Source of the DNA: Bacteroidaceae bacterium
GTDB lineage: Bacteria; Bacteroidota; Bacteroidia; Bacteroidales; Bacteroidaceae
Assembly: GCA_024401215.1 (NCBI GenBank)
Contig: JAKSLL010000004.1
Location: forward strand, 1-64,000
Length of the DNA stretch: 64,000 bases
Reading direction: 5' to 3'
Within the stretch, counting starts at the first letter, position 1, and each line of letters opens with the position of its first letter. Shown in pieces: positions 16,617 through 25,932 of this stretch. The translations under genes were made by a program, and so were the position numbers. Under the pieces are notes generated by a model. That model was not told the origin of the DNA and searched no databases. It was given only the letters and a program-made list of their open reading frames with translations.

Positions 16617-19600
16617 TTAGAGATTAATCTTCACTCCAAGGTTGAAAGAGCGGTTGCTTGGGAGCAGACCAGCGTCAATGCCCTGGTAGAGTACATTATT
16701 GCTGCATGAGAATTCAGGATCCTTTCCAGAATACTTGGTGAGGGTTACGAGATTGTTTGCCTCGCCCCAGATTGTCACGCCCTGAATCCATGAGAGAGTG
16801 AGAGGAAGCTCGTAAGAGAGGCGCACCTTCTTAAGCTTGAAGTAGCTCCCGTCTTCTATCCATCTGTCGGAGAAGCGTTCGTTGTTCACCCAATTGTCAG
16901 ACTCAGTAGCCATAACTCGTGGCACGTCTGTTACCTGTCCTTCGTATGTCCAACGGTTGACAACGCTTGTTGTCTGGTTGATGAATGAGTTGCCAGACTC
17001 GAGCTGTGAACGCTGGTAGTTGTAGAGGTCGCCGCCAACAGAATACTTCATGTTGATGTCGAGGCTCCAATGCTTGCAGAAATGCACGTTAGTGTAGATT
17101 GAACCGTAGATGCTTGGGTTAGGGTCGCCGATGACTGTCTTGTCGGCTTCGTCGATGATGCCATCCTCATTGAGGTCAACAAAGCGCACATCGCCAGCCT
17201 GGAAATTCTTTGTTGGGTTGGAAGCGATGCCTGTAGGGTATTTGAGGTAGTCGCTGCCATTGTGCGCTGTCTTAGCTTCGTCATCAGATGCGAAAACGCC
17301 TGCTGTCTTGTATCCGTAGAAGAGTCCGGCAGCATTGCCTACAGAAGTAAGAACCTCGCCTCCGTAAATCTTTGTTGTGTAGCCATCGTAGTTTTTGATT
17401 GATGACTGGAATTCAGGAAGTGATGTAATCTTATTCTTGTAGTGTCCCATAGTGAAACCAGCCTGCCATTTTACATCCTTCGTGTTGAGAAGGATGACAT
17501 TAGCCTTGACATCGACACCGATGTTGCGGAGTGAACCGTCGTTGGTGTAGTAGCCATCGAGACCTGTCATGTAGTTGATGGTCTTGTATGTGATGAGGTT
17601 GGATGTGTTCTTGAAGAACACCTCTGCGCCAAGCTGAAGTCGGTTGTTGATGAACGAACCATTCATGCCGATGTTCCATGAGCGTGTTGTCTCCCACTGG
17701 ATAGAAGGGTTTTCTATGTTCTCAAGCTGGAGTCCTGTGGCTGTCTTGAGGAATGTGTGAGACTTGTAGTAAGTGCGTGAGAGAGAGTAGTCGAAATTGT
17801 CGTTACCCGCCTCGTCATAGCCAGCAAACAGCTTGAGGTAGTTCACCATATTGCTCTTTGGGAACCACTTCTCATTTGAAAGCACCCATCCAGCCTGAAT
17901 GCTTGGGAAGATACCCCAAGTGACTCCTCCCAGCTTGATGCCCTCGGCAGCATCCTTGCCGAAACGTGAAGATGTCTCAGCTGCGAGTGTTGCTTCGAGG
18001 AAGTATGTATGGTTGTAGTTATAGGCAGCATTGAGATAGTATGCCATATTGTTCCACTTGTCTTCCGTGCCCTTTACAGAAGGGAAGGAGAGAGAGTTCT
18101 TCATATCAGGCATATTATCGTTTCCTGCGCTGTAGCCAATCATGTATGAGTCAGAGAAGCTGTTGCTTGTGAATCGCCATCCTCCATATACATTGATGTT
18201 GTGCATGGCGAATGTGTTCTGCCAGTTGAGGCGTAAATCCTCAAAGATGGAAGTCTCCTTAGAGAAGAGTGACTTGACAACAGATGTCACATCGCCATAT
18301 CCCTCAAGGTTGTAAACAGGTGTACCTGCTTCAGGGAGGTAATACTTCTCATTTGAGCGGTTGAGCTGATAAGCGAAGCGGTTGGTGATGTTGAAGTGCT
18401 TGCTAATCTCCCATTTTGGCATGATGTTGAGATTGAACTGTGTCACCTCCTGGCGGTTTTTGTTCTCTCCGTCACCATTTGTCAATGTCCAGTATGGGTT
18501 GGCGAGTGCTGTGTTAGCCCCATAGGCAGACGCAAACTTGAATGGGTTGTTGTCGTCTTTCACATACTTGCCGGCATACACAGAAGACTCATGGAGCTTG
18601 CCGTCATCGCCAGTATAGTAAGCATACTTGGAGAGGAATGGCGACTGGATGAGTCCAAGCACATTTGGAGATGAGATGGTAGAGCTTGCATAGCTCTCCG
18701 CCCATCCGTTGTCGCGAAGGTTGTAGGCGAACTTAGAATATGAAAGGTCGAGCTGAGTAGAGAGATTGTCGAGAAGCTTGATGTCGGTGTTGAAGCGGAT
18801 GTTCAAGCGGTCGAAAGCATTCTTCTTAGCTGTGGATTCTGAGTTTGCATAGCCGAGAGAGAGGTTATACATGGCGATTTCGTCACCACCCTGCACATTG
18901 ACCTTGTAATTCTGTGTGACAGCAGTCTGGTAGAGGTCCTGGCTCCAGTCTGTATTGTTGTGATACATAGGATACCAGTAGTAAGAGCTGTTGTTGTTGA
19001 GGAAAGGAACGATAGTGGCAGCCGAACTGTTCTCCTTGCCGAAGGTTGTTGTGCCAAGGAGGTCGGAGAGATACAGGCGGTACTGGCTCGCATCCATCAT
19101 CTTTGTTGTTGTTGGCGCAGTCTCGAATCCGATGTTTGTCGATACATTGATTTTTGTTGCGAGGGAGTGTCCGCGCTTTGTGTTGATGATCAATGCACCG
19201 TTACCGCCTCGTGAACCATAGATGGAAGTGGCGTTCTTCATAACCTCAATGCTCTCGATATCTTCTGGGTCGATACCTGCGAGGATGTTGTTGAAGAATC
19301 CGTCATGTATTGTTGAACGGTCGAGCTGTGGGTCGATAATCATGCCATCGAGGATGATGAGCGGCTGTGCGTTGATGTTAAGAGAGTTGATACCTCTGAT
19401 GAACATAGCCACACCTTGTCCTCTCATGCCTGTGCGATTGATAGTCATGATGTCGCCTGAGAGCTTTGAGTCCACCTCCTCGTCGAGGGTTACAGCATTA
19501 GTGTTGTTGAGAGTGATGCTGTTGGTAGCTGTGATGTTCGTCTGCTCAGAATAGACAGAGTTGAACTTTGATGAGTAGAGAAGCACGTCGGGTGTCTTAT

Positions 19601-19958
19601 TGTTGTCGATGGCAACCTGCACGCTATTGTACTCTGGCACCTGCACATAGAGCGAGTTGACAAATACAGGCACCTTGATTGTGTACTTACCATTCTCGTC
19701 GGTGACTGTAGAGTAGCGGGCATTGCCGAAAGCCTGCACATTCGCAGCATCTACAGGCGCCTTTGTTGAGGCGTCATAGATGTAGCCACTCACTTCTTTC
19801 ATCTCATATTTAGGCTCTTCCTTGACTTCCTTCTGTCGCTTTGGAGGAGCAGTCTCTTCGGCAGCATCCTGTGCATAAAGGCTTGTGACTCCTGATAACA
19901 TCATGAGACCAATGCCGGCACGAAGTATGCCTTGCTGATATGTTTTTTTGTTCTTCAT
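16617..19958 (-). CDS. SusC-family TonB-dependent outer-membrane transporter (second pair)
   Basis: A 1113-residue energy-coupled importer. After a signal peptide (about 1-29) and a Pro/Lys/Glu-rich stretch comes a carboxypeptidase-regulatory-like beta-sandwich (about 55-130). The TonB plug contains the SusC signature EVMKNATSIYGSRGGNG near residue 240. The rest is a 22-strand barrel ending in an aromatic-rich strand, SNRSFNLGVKINL. It forms a pair with the SusD gene 14 bases downstream and follows a FAS1 lipoprotein gene by 20 bases, so all belong to one transcript. The charged segment before the regulatory domain is unusual. Confidence 0.93.
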   Translation of the reverse strand: MKNKKTYQQGILRAGIGLMMLSGVTSLYAQDAAEETAPPKRQKEVKEEPKYEMKEVSGYIYDASTKAPVDAANVQAFGNARYSTVTDENGKYTIKVPVFVNSLYVQVPEYNSVQVAIDNNKTPDVLLYSSKFNSVYSEQTNITATNSITLNNTNAVTLDEEVDSKLSGDIMTINRTGMRGQGVAMFIRGINSLNINAQPLIILDGMIIDPQLDRSTIHDGFFNNILAGIDPEDIESIEVMKNATSIYGSRGGNGALIINTKRGHSLATKINVSTNIGFETAPTTTKMMDASQYRLYLSDLLGTTTFGKENSSAATIVPFLNNNSSYYWYPMYHNNTDWSQDLYQTAVTQNYKVNVQGGDEIAMYNLSLGYANSESTAKKNAFDRLNIRFNTDIKLLDNLSTQLDLSYSKFAYNLRDNGWAESYASSTISSPNVLGLIQSPFLSKYAYYTGDDGKLHESSVYAGKYVKDDNNPFKFASAYGANTALANPYWTLTNGDGENKNRQEVTQFNLNIMPKWEISKHFNITNRFAYQLNRSNEKYYLPEAGTPVYNLEGYGDVTSVVKSLFSKETSIFEDLRLNWQNTFAMHNINVYGGWRFTSNSFSDSYMIGYSAGNDNMPDMKNSLSFPSVKGTEDKWNNMAYYLNAAYNYNHTYFLEATLAAETSSRFGKDAAEGIKLGGVTWGIFPSIQAGWVLSNEKWFPKSNMVNYLKLFAGYDEAGNDNFDYSLSRTYYKSHTFLKTATGLQLENIENPSIQWETTRSWNIGMNGSFINNRLQLGAEVFFKNTSNLITYKTINYMTGLDGYYTNDGSLRNIGVDVKANVILLNTKDVKWQAGFTMGHYKNKITSLPEFQSSIKNYDGYTTKIYGGEVLTSVGNAAGLFYGYKTAGVFASDDEAKTAHNGSDYLKYPTGIASNPTKNFQAGDVRFVDLNEDGIIDEADKTVIGDPNPSIYGSIYTNVHFCKHWSLDINMKYSVGGDLYNYQRSQLESGNSFINQTTSVVNRWTYEGQVTDVPRVMATESDNWVNNERFSDRWIEDGSYFKLKKVRLSYELPLTLSWIQGVTIWGEANNLVTLTKYSGKDPEFSCSNNVLYQGIDAGLLPSNRSFNLGVKINL

Positions 19959-19978
19959 TTTCTTGTTGTTTTCGGAGT

Positions 19979-21874
19979 TTATCTTAAGATGATTTTGCTG
20001 CCATCCAATTCATCATCATGGCCCTTAACCTTGAAAATAATGGCGTTTACCCAAATTTCGCGGCAGTAGTATTTGTTTTCCTTTGATGTGAAATTACTCT
20101 TCAGCTGGATTGTTGGGTAGGCATTCTTGATACCTTTGTAAGCAACAGGGAACTCAAAATCCTTGGCAATGCAGATTGTGTCGAGGAACTCGATGTTTCC
20201 GTTCTCCTTGAGAGCAGGGCGGCTGTTGACAAAGTAGTTTGACTCGTAGAGGCTCTCATCTTTTGCATCTACAGCATTCTCGTTAGGGTTTTTGAGGATG
20301 ATATTTGACTCGCGGCCCTCCTCTGTGTCGTAGCTTATGTAAGCACGGAACTTATTCTGGAGATCGTAGTCTGTGTTATATCCGATAACAGCATATATGT
20401 CGTATTTGCATGAGAGAACATCAGGTATCTTGAAGAATGCTCCAGGATGCGCTGTTGATGTCTTGTTGCCCATGACAAGATACTTATACTTATACACTAA
20501 ATCTGACTTGACAGTATCCGTCTCGTTTATAGGGAGAGAATATCCGTTGATGGTCTTTGTCGTTGATGACACTTTACACTGGTTGTCGCTTGACTCCCAT
20601 GCCTCGGCACCAAGAAGGTCGATGTCGGGAGCATAAACAGATGAAGGCAATGTGAAATCATCAACAATGAAGGCGTAGCCGTTGCTTATCTCGACAGGAG
20701 CGGCATTGCCAAAGATGCCAGCGAAGCTTGGCACGTCAAGGACATCCTCTCTGTTTGTCTCGTTGAGAGTGCCTGTAAGCTTGAACTTGTAGCCGTTAGT
20801 TGTGACAAGAGAGTCTTTGCGCTCATCAGCTTTTCTGATGTCTTCAATGCTTGTGATAGGAATCTGGCGGTACTGCCAGTTTGCATTGAAGATGGCTTTC
20901 TCTATCATGGCATTTTTTGCGTAGAAGTCGTTGAGAGAGTCGAGTTCTAACTGAGTGAACTCTGTCTTTGCTCCCTGAATGACGGTATCTGCGCCGGTCT
21001 CAGTCTGTGTGTTGACATCCTGCTCATACAAAGCCTTGAACTTGAAATACTTCTTTGTCTTGGCGATAGTTTTCTTCCATGCGTTGTTGGTAGGGAGAAT
21101 CATCACATAGTTGCTGTCCTCTCTGTTGATGAATGCATAGAGGTTGCGATTCAGGTATTTGTTAGATACATAAGTTATAGAATCCACCCAAGTTGCCTGA
21201 CCATTGATAGTAGGGCCCTTTGTTGAAGAAAACTCGTCGAACTCATTAGTCTGGAAAGCCTTGACGAAGGCGTTGATAGAGTCGAGTTCGTGGCGAGAAG
21301 CAAGGAACTCGTAGAGGTTTGGAATGTAAGCAGCAGAACCATTGGTGATGTGCAGCGTACCATTCTTTGAACCGATGTTTGGCCTTGTCATTGTCTGGCC
21401 ATGGAATGTGTTTTTGTCGAAATTCAACCACACAGATTTTGAGTTGAAGAGCTCAAGCTTCAAAGAGTCAGAGCCGTTGACAACATGAGAGTAGCGTGTC
21501 ATGTTGTTGCGGATAAGCTCTTTCTCAACTTTGTATATTGAGTCTCTTACTCCGCTGTTGAGCAGCCCCTTGTAGTATGCGTAATTGAACGAGCCATTCA
21601 CAGGAGCCCAGACTGTGAAAGTCTGGTCGCTGTTGAAAATGTCAGCATAAGTTTCAGATGTTGTCTTCTCTTCTGTGATAGAATACTTCACGCTCTGGAG
21701 AATGTCAGCATATTCTGAAAGCTGCTCATTATTCTGAATGTTCTGCCAGATAGTCTCTCTTCCAAGAACATCAGAGTTTATGTCGAAATGGTCGTCAGAA
21801 CAAGCTGTGAATCCTGCAGCAAGCGCTGCTGACAGCATTGAACTATATAACCATTTGTTATTTTTTATCTTCAT
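19979..21874 (-). CDS. Fasciclin (FAS1)-domain surface lipoprotein
   Basis: A 631-residue lipoprotein with a lipobox (GFTAC, Cys25). FAS1-type features include FTVWAPVNGSFNYAYYKG near residue 87, NNMTRYSHVV as the partner helix, and IPNLYEFLASR. A second, more diverged FAS1-like half includes YVMILPTNNAWKKTI near residue 255. The C-terminal third has beta-sandwich character with AYISYDTEEGRES. Proteins like this stand in SusCD loci where SusE or SusF would normally be, so a surface glycan-binding or adhesive role is inferred. It lies 46 bases after another FAS1 gene and 20 bases before SusC. Confidence 0.8.
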   Translation of the reverse strand: MKIKNNKWLYSSMLSAALAAGFTACSDDHFDINSDVLGRETIWQNIQNNEQLSEYADILQSVKYSITEEKTTSETYADIFNSDQTFTVWAPVNGSFNYAYYKGLLNSGVRDSIYKVEKELIRNNMTRYSHVVNGSDSLKLELFNSKSVWLNFDKNTFHGQTMTRPNIGSKNGTLHITNGSAAYIPNLYEFLASRHELDSINAFVKAFQTNEFDEFSSTKGPTINGQATWVDSITYVSNKYLNRNLYAFINREDSNYVMILPTNNAWKKTIAKTKKYFKFKALYEQDVNTQTETGADTVIQGAKTEFTQLELDSLNDFYAKNAMIEKAIFNANWQYRQIPITSIEDIRKADERKDSLVTTNGYKFKLTGTLNETNREDVLDVPSFAGIFGNAAPVEISNGYAFIVDDFTLPSSVYAPDIDLLGAEAWESSDNQCKVSSTTKTINGYSLPINETDTVKSDLVYKYKYLVMGNKTSTAHPGAFFKIPDVLSCKYDIYAVIGYNTDYDLQNKFRAYISYDTEEGRESNIILKNPNENAVDAKDESLYESNYFVNSRPALKENGNIEFLDTICIAKDFEFPVAYKGIKNAYPTIQLKSNFTSKENKYYCREIWVNAIIFKVKGHDDELDGSKIILR

Positions 21875-21920
21875 AATTAAATATGTTGTTTAACGATGTT
21901 GAATAATTCTTTTTCGTTAA

Positions 21921-24011
21921 TTACCAAATATCTTCGTTATTCTCACCTGCATATACCGATTTTGGTACAAGTTCGATATAGTCGTAGAAGAACTCAGAGT
22001 TGCTGCTTGCAAGCACAGACTTGTAGCGGATGTAGTAAGTCTCACCTGCTTCGAACTGGCCTGTGTAGATGATCTTGCGGAGGTTATTCTGAGAATCACG
22101 TCCTGTACCGCCATTCACCTGGATATACTTTGCACCCTTCATGAATCCAAGGTTGCGCATAGTCTTCATATTCTCATAAATGTCAGTGGAGTCTGGTCCA
22201 ACAGGTGCGATAGTCTTCTCATCAACCCATCCAGTAGATGAAGGATTCGTACCAGATGATGAACGGAGGTCAAGCGGGATGCCGATAGCAGGGAGGTTTT
22301 TAGGGTTCTTGCCCATATACACCTGTGCCATTCCTCGGTTGTCGTTAGCCCATACACCGTAGCGGAGCTCGTATGTACCAGTATAAGGTACAGGAGGGAG
22401 CTTCATGGTGAAGTCATACTGACCTTGGATGTTGAACTCGTCAGCCTGATAGTCCATCCAAGCACCCATACCTGACTCATAGTTCTTGTTAGGGAGGTAC
22501 TGGAAGAGAGTCTCTTTTGTCATAGCCACAACATTGTCGAGGTAAGAGAGGTTGAATATCCAGTTGTTGGTTCTGTTCTGGCGAAGGTTGTTGGTTACAA
22601 GTTCTGGGAACAGAGAAGTGATGTCATAGCGAAGGCGCTCATTGAGCACGTTGTTAGGAACATCAGGAGACCACAGCAGAATGTCTTCGATAGTGAAGTA
22701 GTTGCCATTGAGGGCGTCATTGTTGTATGTCTGGTTGGTAGGGTTGACAAGGATACCAGGCTGTGACATGAGAGATGAAGCCTCGCGGTATGTTGTCTGG
22801 TTATAAACAGACTTGCGGTTGAGGCGACGCTGGATGATACCATTAGTGCGGCATCCAGTAACCTTTACAGAACGTCGCTGAATACCAATTGTCTCCCAGT
22901 ATTCCCACACATTGACATAGAACTGGTTTGCTGTGCGTGTCTTGAACATAGAAGCGTCGCATCCATACTCGTTTGCGAAGATTACCATGTTGTTGTATGT
23001 GAGTCGCACAGGAATGAGGTGGTAAGCCACGAACTGATTGAGCCAGTTGTACTCGTTAGTGTAGTCGTTTTCCCAGCTTGTCTTGTTGCCACGGTTAGTG
23101 TCGTCGTCGAAGCCGTTATGCTCCTGCACATATTGCTTGAGAGTTGTAAGGTCGGTGATGCCTTTGGCGTTATACACAGAGTCGGTCTCAACGAAGATTG
23201 TATATCCGATATAGCGATGCTCTGGATAGTATGCGCTGAAGCTACCATTTGGAGTCATTGTACCACGGATGTCGTCCCATTCGTCTTCCCACTCCTGGTC
23301 TTTGTATCTTGCCATCTTCTTGTCCCATCCGGTAAGTTCGAGGAGCTCGCCGAAGAATGACGTGTTAGGAGTTGCCTGTACGAGTTCGCTTACAGAAGCG
23401 TTAGAAGGGGAGAGGACCTTGTCGATGGCATGGATATAGCCATTCTCAACCTCAATGTCGGCGTCGATAATCTTTGAGTTTACATTAACATAAGTTATGG
23501 TGTTGTTCAAAGAGTCGTTGCCATAAGAGATGGAGATGTAGCGGTCGTTCATGTTAGTAAGCGGAAGCGCACCTTCTTCGAATGTTGTTGATGCGAACGC
23601 TTCGTCATCGACATTCTCGATGATGGAGTTGAACACGATAGACTCAGCCACAGAGTCAGGAATCTCATCGACAGACAAGCTTGACACTTCGCCAATCTTG
23701 AGGAGTGAGTCAAGATAAGTGGCGATGGCCTCGTTTGTTGGCGCAAAGCATGTGTAGTTACCTCTGGCATCTAACAGCTCCCTCATTGTAGATGAAGAGC
23801 GCTTGCTTGGATGAACCTTTCCTAATATTGTGAGATAACTGCTGAACTGCTCTGGATTGTTCTCGAAATGGTCGATCATCATCTCACCTGTGAATGTGTA
23901 TAGGTGGCTGCTGTCAATCTTCTCGGTACATGAATTCAGAGTTATCGCAGAGGCTGCTCCAAGAATCAGAGCTGCGCCGCAATAGATCTTTATATTATTT
24001 TTGATATTCAT
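21921..24011 (-). CDS. Fasciclin (FAS1)-domain surface lipoprotein
   Basis: A 696-residue lipoprotein (lipobox LNSC, Cys28). The FAS1 domain is clear: FSSYLTILGKV, then NYTCFAPTNEAIATYL near residue 90, and a closing segment VENGYIHAIDKVL. A second FAS1-like unit (about 210-470) contains SFFGELLELTGW and SAYYPEHRYIGYTIFVETDS. The C-terminal part (about 530-690) forms a beta-sandwich with GTYELRYGVWANDNRGMAQVY, like proteins that carry an extra glycan-binding module. It lies 11 bases after SusD of the first pair. Role inferred from position: a SusE/F-like accessory protein. Confidence 0.82.
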   Translation of the reverse strand: MNIKNNIKIYCGAALILGAASAITLNSCTEKIDSSHLYTFTGEMMIDHFENNPEQFSSYLTILGKVHPSKRSSSTMRELLDARGNYTCFAPTNEAIATYLDSLLKIGEVSSLSVDEIPDSVAESIVFNSIIENVDDEAFASTTFEEGALPLTNMNDRYISISYGNDSLNNTITYVNVNSKIIDADIEVENGYIHAIDKVLSPSNASVSELVQATPNTSFFGELLELTGWDKKMARYKDQEWEDEWDDIRGTMTPNGSFSAYYPEHRYIGYTIFVETDSVYNAKGITDLTTLKQYVQEHNGFDDDTNRGNKTSWENDYTNEYNWLNQFVAYHLIPVRLTYNNMVIFANEYGCDASMFKTRTANQFYVNVWEYWETIGIQRRSVKVTGCRTNGIIQRRLNRKSVYNQTTYREASSLMSQPGILVNPTNQTYNNDALNGNYFTIEDILLWSPDVPNNVLNERLRYDITSLFPELVTNNLRQNRTNNWIFNLSYLDNVVAMTKETLFQYLPNKNYESGMGAWMDYQADEFNIQGQYDFTMKLPPVPYTGTYELRYGVWANDNRGMAQVYMGKNPKNLPAIGIPLDLRSSSGTNPSSTGWVDEKTIAPVGPDSTDIYENMKTMRNLGFMKGAKYIQVNGGTGRDSQNNLRKIIYTGQFEAGETYYIRYKSVLASSNSEFFYDYIELVPKSVYAGENNEDIW

Positions 24012-24022
24012 TGTTTCTTGAA

Positions 24023-25906
24023 TTAAAGGTCATCAGTCTTTGACGAAGTCTCATTAACGAACCATACACCATTCTGGTAGAGAAGGTTGTTGTTCTTTAT
24101 CTCCTTGTTATAGACAGGTGAATAAAGACTCTGTATGTCTGCGAGCTTAGCCTGGATAGACTTACGGTTTGTAGAATACTTGCGTGTAAGGATTTCAAGC
24201 ATGTCGGATGTGTTTCCGCGGCGGAGAGCATAGCGTACAAGGTCGAACCAGCGCTTTCCCTCAGCAACAAACTCACGCTGACGCTCTGAAAGAACAAGCT
24301 TTTCAAGGTCTTTTGAATTTTCGAAATAGCCTTCAAACTTGAGAGAGTCAACATTCGTGCTTCCTGTTGTGTATGCGTATGGATTTGAACGCTTATACAC
24401 TTCGCGTACATACTTGAATGCCTCTTTGAGGTTTTCTGTGTCGGAATACAGCTGAGTCATAGCTTCTGCCTTCATCAGATAGATTTCTGACATACGATAT
24501 ACAATCCAGTTGGCATCTTGTTTTGATGAGCGAGTGCTGTATGTCACAGAGAAGTCCTTAGTGTTGTCTGTCAGGTACATCTTGTTGGTGTTCTTCTGAG
24601 AAACAGAGCTGTGCATGTACTTGCCGATGATGTAGGTTGTCTGGCTTGAACTTGTGAAGTGGCCTGACTCCCATTTGCGCATATCTGTTTTTGTGAAGAT
24701 TGTTGTTGGGTTGGTTGTATTAGGCGAAGCCTCAGAACCTTCCCATAATGTTGCTGCACCGATGAATGTGCCTGCTCCAGCATTAGTGTTCATGAAATAA
24801 TCAGAAATCATAGTGTTGGAGTATGTCACACCATCAACCTGGAACTCAAAGATTGACTCATCAGAATTGCCTGTGCCAAACAATGTGTTATAGGCAGATT
24901 TTGATGTTGTGACAAAGCTGTTGCCGCTTGTTGTGTTGCTCTCAAGGAGGTCTTCGAGGGTGATGGTGACATCCTCACCGCCGATGTTCTTCCCTGATTC
25001 ATTGTATTTCTTTGTTAGCTCCTTCTTTGTCATGTCAATGATGAGGTCGCAATACTCGACACACTTCTGATAGTCAGACTCTGCTGTTGTAGAGTATGTC
25101 TCTGAGCGGTTTACAAGCTCCTCTTCAGAAAGTTCTCCTGCATAATTTGATGCAAGCTTAACTTTTGTGAATGGATGGTTGTTGCCCGCCTTATAGCTTG
25201 CACGCCAGAGGTACACGTCAGCAAGGAGTGCATAGACAGCCTTCTTTGTTACGCGTCCCTTGTTTGACACTGTGTTGCCGTAATCCTCAATGGCATCGTT
25301 CTTGATGGACTCCAAATCGCTGATGATAGAGTCGAGAACATAAAGCTGTGTGCTTTGACCTAAGCGGAGCTCCTCTGAGTCGTTGTTGTAATCCTTTGTC
25401 ACATAAGGTATTTCTCCGTATGTGCGTACAAGGAGGAAATGGCAGAAAGCACGAAGTGTGATTACCTCTGCTCTGATTGGCTTCCATTCGCTTTCAGAGA
25501 AAGACTCGTCAACTTCAACTACAACAGGTCCATGTGACAGCACCTTGTTGCAGTCGTTTATTGCATTGTATGCTGCTGTCCAGTTGAACATGCCATAAGT
25601 TGGCAGCAAGTTGGCATTCATGATATTAGCTACAGGACTTGTTGCAGAAGTTGCTGTCGAGCGTTCGAAATTGTCGCTTCGCATCTCTCCCCAGCTGATG
25701 TAGTTCTTTAGCATGTCATTGTCTGTCATGCGCTTATAACATCCGAAAAGCGCATTTTCCAAGTCGTTTCTGTCTTTCCAGAAATCTTCTTCTACGATCT
25801 GCGATGTAGGCGTGATGGTGAGAAAGTCTTCACATGAAGAGAGCCCCATGGCTGCGCCTGCTGCAACAAGACCGTAAAGTGCTATATGTTTTATTACTTT
25901 ATTCAT
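24023..25906 (-). CDS. SusD-family outer-membrane glycan-binding lipoprotein (first pair)
   Basis: A 627-residue surface lipoprotein with a lipobox (LSSC, Cys25) followed by the classic SusD opening EDFLTITPTSQIVEEDFW. The TPR helices include TAAYNAINDCNKVL and RAEVITLRAFCHFLLVRTYGEIPYV. The C-terminal signature LSERQREFVAEGKRWFDLVRYAL is a textbook SusD/RagB end. It begins 26 bases after the first SusC gene, and the two products should form one import complex. Confidence 0.95.
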   Translation of the reverse strand: MNKVIKHIALYGLVAAGAAMGLSSCEDFLTITPTSQIVEEDFWKDRNDLENALFGCYKRMTDNDMLKNYISWGEMRSDNFERSTATSATSPVANIMNANLLPTYGMFNWTAAYNAINDCNKVLSHGPVVVEVDESFSESEWKPIRAEVITLRAFCHFLLVRTYGEIPYVTKDYNNDSEELRLGQSTQLYVLDSIISDLESIKNDAIEDYGNTVSNKGRVTKKAVYALLADVYLWRASYKAGNNHPFTKVKLASNYAGELSEEELVNRSETYSTTAESDYQKCVEYCDLIIDMTKKELTKKYNESGKNIGGEDVTITLEDLLESNTTSGNSFVTTSKSAYNTLFGTGNSDESIFEFQVDGVTYSNTMISDYFMNTNAGAGTFIGAATLWEGSEASPNTTNPTTIFTKTDMRKWESGHFTSSSQTTYIIGKYMHSSVSQKNTNKMYLTDNTKDFSVTYSTRSSKQDANWIVYRMSEIYLMKAEAMTQLYSDTENLKEAFKYVREVYKRSNPYAYTTGSTNVDSLKFEGYFENSKDLEKLVLSERQREFVAEGKRWFDLVRYALRRGNTSDMLEILTRKYSTNRKSIQAKLADIQSLYSPVYNKEIKNNNLLYQNGVWFVNETSSKTDDL

Positions 25907-25932
25907 TTTGTTATAATTCTACGGTTGTCAGA